A DNA stretch of 6,844 nucleotides, from positions 1 to 6,844 of the forward strand of contig JBCCAA010000093.1 in the NCBI GenBank assembly GCA_039815055.1, written 5' to 3'. Both the position numbers and the translations under genes were made by a program. The first letter of the stretch is position 1. Each line of letters starts with the position of its first letter. The stretch is from UBA5336 sp039815055 (lineage in GTDB: Bacteria; Pseudomonadota; Alphaproteobacteria; Caulobacterales; Hyphomonadaceae). Of the stretch, positions 4,736-6,844 are shown one piece after another. The notes below the pieces were generated by a model that saw only the letters and a program-made list of their open reading frames with translations, was not told the DNA's origin and ran no database searches.

Positions 4736-6844
4736 GGAATGACCCCACCTTCATCCTCGAAATCACCGACGCCTTCATCCTCGCCCAAACGTTCCAGGAG
4801 CGCAGGTACATGCACCTGATCTTCCTTATAATTCCCGGTCAGGATGTAGATGATCAGATTGACGCCAAACCGGATCGACATTTCGCGCTGCAAGTCGCCG
4901 CCATCCACAGAATAGATTGGACGCCCGCGTTCATCGACAGCCCAGGCGGCGAGATAATCGGCGTCGCCCACGAAGAGACGGCTGACCCCATCCCCTCGGC
5001 GCTTTTCCTTTGCCGCCGCGCCCGTCGCTTCGATCCAGAGATTGCGGTTCTCATAACGTCCCGGGAAGGACTGGATAAGATAGTATGAGCGCGTCAGAAC
5101 GTGATCTGCTGGCACCGGAGCCAAGGCAGGTGTGTCGAGGCCCTCAAGGATTTGGTCGAGTCCTTCGAAACTGTTTTGAGCCCCGATCGTGCCGCCGCGC
5201 CGCGTATCCACAAAGAGCGCGCCCCCATTGCGCATATAGGCGTTCAGTCGCGAGACCGCCGTCGCGCTGAAAGGCTCAGGCGATTCCGGCAGCGATAGAA
5301 ACAAGGCGGGATAGACATCCAGCGCGTCAGTCTCCAAGTCGATCGCGTGCGGGGCCGCAGGTTCAACGCTCGAACGTCGAAACAGGACGAGACTCAGACC
5401 CTCCAGCCCCGCACGCGTTGCGCGGTCGGTGCGTTGGTCACCGGTCTCAATATAGGCGAGGCGCATTTCGAGGGCGGCGGCCGTCTCTTTGTCGAGCCCT
5501 TCTATTTGCGAAACGGGTAAAGTGCTTTGTGCCTGCGCGGGCGGGGTGACAGGGAAAACCGCGGTGCCAGCCAAAACGACGATGATTGCCGCGGCGGAGC
5601 GGCGAAGGGCGGGAAGCCGTCCGGCCAAGACCAGCGCAACAATTAAGTCGACGCAAAGCAGGAGGAGGGCAAGCGCGAGCAGGACGCCGCCCAGTCTGAA
5701 CGTGCGAGCTTCGGTGTCGCCAAGCAAGGTTGCCGCGGGCGGCCAATTGGTCACCGGGACGGGGCTGTACTCCGAGGCGACGTTCAGGGCGCGGGTTCCG
5801 GCTGGGCCCTGATAGAGGCCTGGCGGATGCTGTTCGGACGGCGTCACAGCGCCGAAATCACTGGCTCTCAGCGGCGTGGCACCGGCGCTCGGTTGCGTGA
5901 GGCGTCCCGCCCCGTTCAAAGTGAGGGCTGGCGAATACAAACCTTCTTCATCGGCGATCGCTTCGCCGCGCCCCGCCGCAATCGAGCGGCGCAGCATATC
6001 GACAAAGATGCCTGCATAAGGAAGGTCTGACCAATCCGGACCGGCGGTCACATGGAACAGGATCAGCGTGCCTTCACCTCGGCGATCTGCTGTAACCAGC
6101 GGGCTGCCATCGGCCAGACGCGCCCAGGTGCGACGCGCAAGCTCCGGACCGGGGCGGGCGAGGACCTGCTGACGGACACGGATGTCTTCAGGCGGCGCCA
6201 AGCCTGCGAATGGCGAGGCTTCCGGAAAACTGCCCAAAGGCTGCGGCTCTTCCCAGGTCAGGGTGCCACCAATCGCCCGCGAGGATCGGCGCAGAGGGGC
6301 GGGCACAAGCTCATCTATGGTCGCTGTCGCTTGTGGCCCCGCCATGCGCGGCCCAGCGAAGCGAATGAGCGCGCCACCCTCATCAATCCATTGCGTGATT
6401 GCATCCCGGGCGCCCGGATCGATCTGGCCGATATCGGTGAGAATAATCGCATCTGGGTTTTCCGCGATGAGATCGGTCAGCTCGCCTTCCGAAATGGTTG
6501 CAAAGGGTTCGAGTGCTTTGCGCACATAATGAATGTCCGATAGGAGGGGTTGTGCTGTGCTGTCGCCGCTGACCAGACCAACGCGTCGTGAGCGATCCGC
6601 GCTGTCCCAGAGCCAGACCGTTCCCGCGGACGCGGCGCCTGTGACTTGAAACCGTGCGACTCGCGCAAGAGCGGCAGGGGGAAGTTCAAAGAGCGCGCTG
6701 GTTGTTGCTGCGCCAGCTGCGAATTCGAGATCTGCGGTCGCCAGAGCGGCGCCGTCCAGGGTGAGCGCCGAGATAAAATGGGATGACGGGTCAGTGCGAT
6801 CGGTGCGCGCCGCGGTCAATGCGACGCCCTGAGCATCGGCGCTC
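4732..6844 (-). CDS. DUF4159-domain membrane protein, N-terminal part beyond the window edge
   Basis: The C-terminal 700 or so residues of a large membrane protein; the frame stays open to the right edge, so the TTG at 6819 (used here for numbering) is not the start. In comparable alphaproteobacterial proteins the missing part is a BatA-like double-membrane N-terminus. Visible here are a glutamine-amidotransferase-like domain (about 90-282, with AIILTDIGQIDPG, WIDEGGALIRFAG and ADGSPLVTADRRGEG), a linker, a membrane segment (about 377-399), a basic loop (GRLPALRR), and a second hydrophobic stretch ending in AQA at 428-430. The DUF4159 domain follows (about 452-665, with ALEMRLAYIETGDQRTD, RAGLEGLSLVLFRRSSVEP, YMRNGGALFVDTRRGG, FGVNLIIYILTGNYKEDQVH), then an acidic tail. 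Topology predicts both large domains outside the cytoplasmic membrane. The only cysteine (389) is in a membrane segment, so no cysteine-based catalysis is expected. It heads the coupled pair; MoxR and DUF58 genes are expected upstream. Confidence 0.88.
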   Translation of the reverse strand, partial: SADAQGVALTAARTDRTDPSSHFISALTLDGAALATADLEFAAGAATTSALFELPPAALARVARFQVTGAASAGTVWLWDSADRSRRVGLVSGDSTAQPLLSDIHYVRKALEPFATISEGELTDLIAENPDAIILTDIGQIDPGARDAITQWIDEGGALIRFAGPRMAGPQATATIDELVPAPLRRSSRAIGGTLTWEEPQPLGSFPEASPFAGLAPPEDIRVRQQVLARPGPELARRTWARLADGSPLVTADRRGEGTLILFHVTAGPDWSDLPYAGIFVDMLRRSIAAGRGEAIADEEGLYSPALTLNGAGRLTQPSAGATPLRASDFGAVTPSEQHPPGLYQGPAGTRALNVASEYSPVPVTNWPPAATLLGDTEARTFRLGGVLLALALLLLCVDLIVALVLAGRLPALRRSAAAIIVVLAGTAVFPVTPPAQAQSTLPVSQIEGLDKETAAALEMRLAYIETGDQRTDRATRAGLEGLSLVLFRRSSVEPAAPHAIDLETDALDVYPALFLSLPESPEPFSATAVSRLNAYMRNGGALFVDTRRGGTIGAQNSFEGLDQILEGLDTPALAPVPADHVLTRSYYLIQSFPGRYENRNLWIEATGAAAKEKRRGDGVSRLFVGDADYLAAWAVDERGRPIYSVDGGDLQREMSIRFGVNLIIYILTGNYKEDQVHVPALLERLGEDEGVGDFEDEGGVIP

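Noticed and set aside
6052..6543. + strand open frame of 163 codons opposite the DUF4159 gene
   Set aside because: No family resemblance and it opposes a well-supported coding frame.
6817..6819. TTG as the start of the DUF4159 protein
   Set aside because: The frame continues open to the window edge with plausible coding sequence, and the family normally has a membrane-anchored N-terminus that is not present here. The gene is cut by the edge.
2699..6844. Active glutamine amidotransferase function for the two membrane proteins
   Set aside because: The visible sequence of each protein contains a single cysteine, and it lies in a membrane segment, so the usual nucleophile is missing.

Overview
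The window looks like a typical chromosomal stretch of a fairly GC-rich bacterium, most likely an alphaproteobacterium (possibly of the Hyphomonadaceae/Caulobacterales type). That is an inference from the G/C-ending codons, the protein families present, and the pairing of a DUF4159 protein with a large membrane VWA/glutaminase-like protein, which I know mainly from alphaproteobacterial MoxR loci. I see no insertion sequence, tRNA, rRNA, CRISPR array or sign of recent transfer.

Layout: two + strand genes meet three - strand genes head-on. On the + strand are the 3' portion of an alpha/beta hydrolase gene (2-910, 5' end probably outside the window) and a YhbS-type GNAT acetyltransferase (957-1448). 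On the - strand, read from right to left, are a DUF4159 membrane protein cut by the right edge (4732-6844), a membrane protein with a VWA domain and a glutaminase-like domain (2699-4735), and an FMN-dependent alpha-hydroxy-acid oxidase close to lactate 2-monooxygenase (1445-2638). The two strands meet at 1445-1448, where the stop codons of the acetyltransferase and the oxidase share the palindrome TTAA. No gene-free stretch exceeds 60 bases.

The most interesting part is the pair at 2699-6844. The genes overlap by ATGA and are almost certainly translated together. Both proteins are membrane-anchored, and both carry a domain resembling class I glutamine amidotransferases but without any cysteine that could be catalytic. 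The two copies share enough sequence to look homologous. One protein also has a complete MIDAS metal site in a VWA-like domain, the usual partner of MoxR AAA+ ATPases. The other has a DUF4159 domain placed after what looks like an internal signal peptide. By comparison with related loci, genes for a DUF58 protein and a MoxR ATPase should lie just beyond position 6844; this cannot be checked here. The likely role is an envelope-associated MoxR/VWA system analogous to the Bat aerotolerance operon, with unknown substrate. The oxidase gene follows after 60 bases on the same strand, but its function suggests it is a separate metabolic gene.
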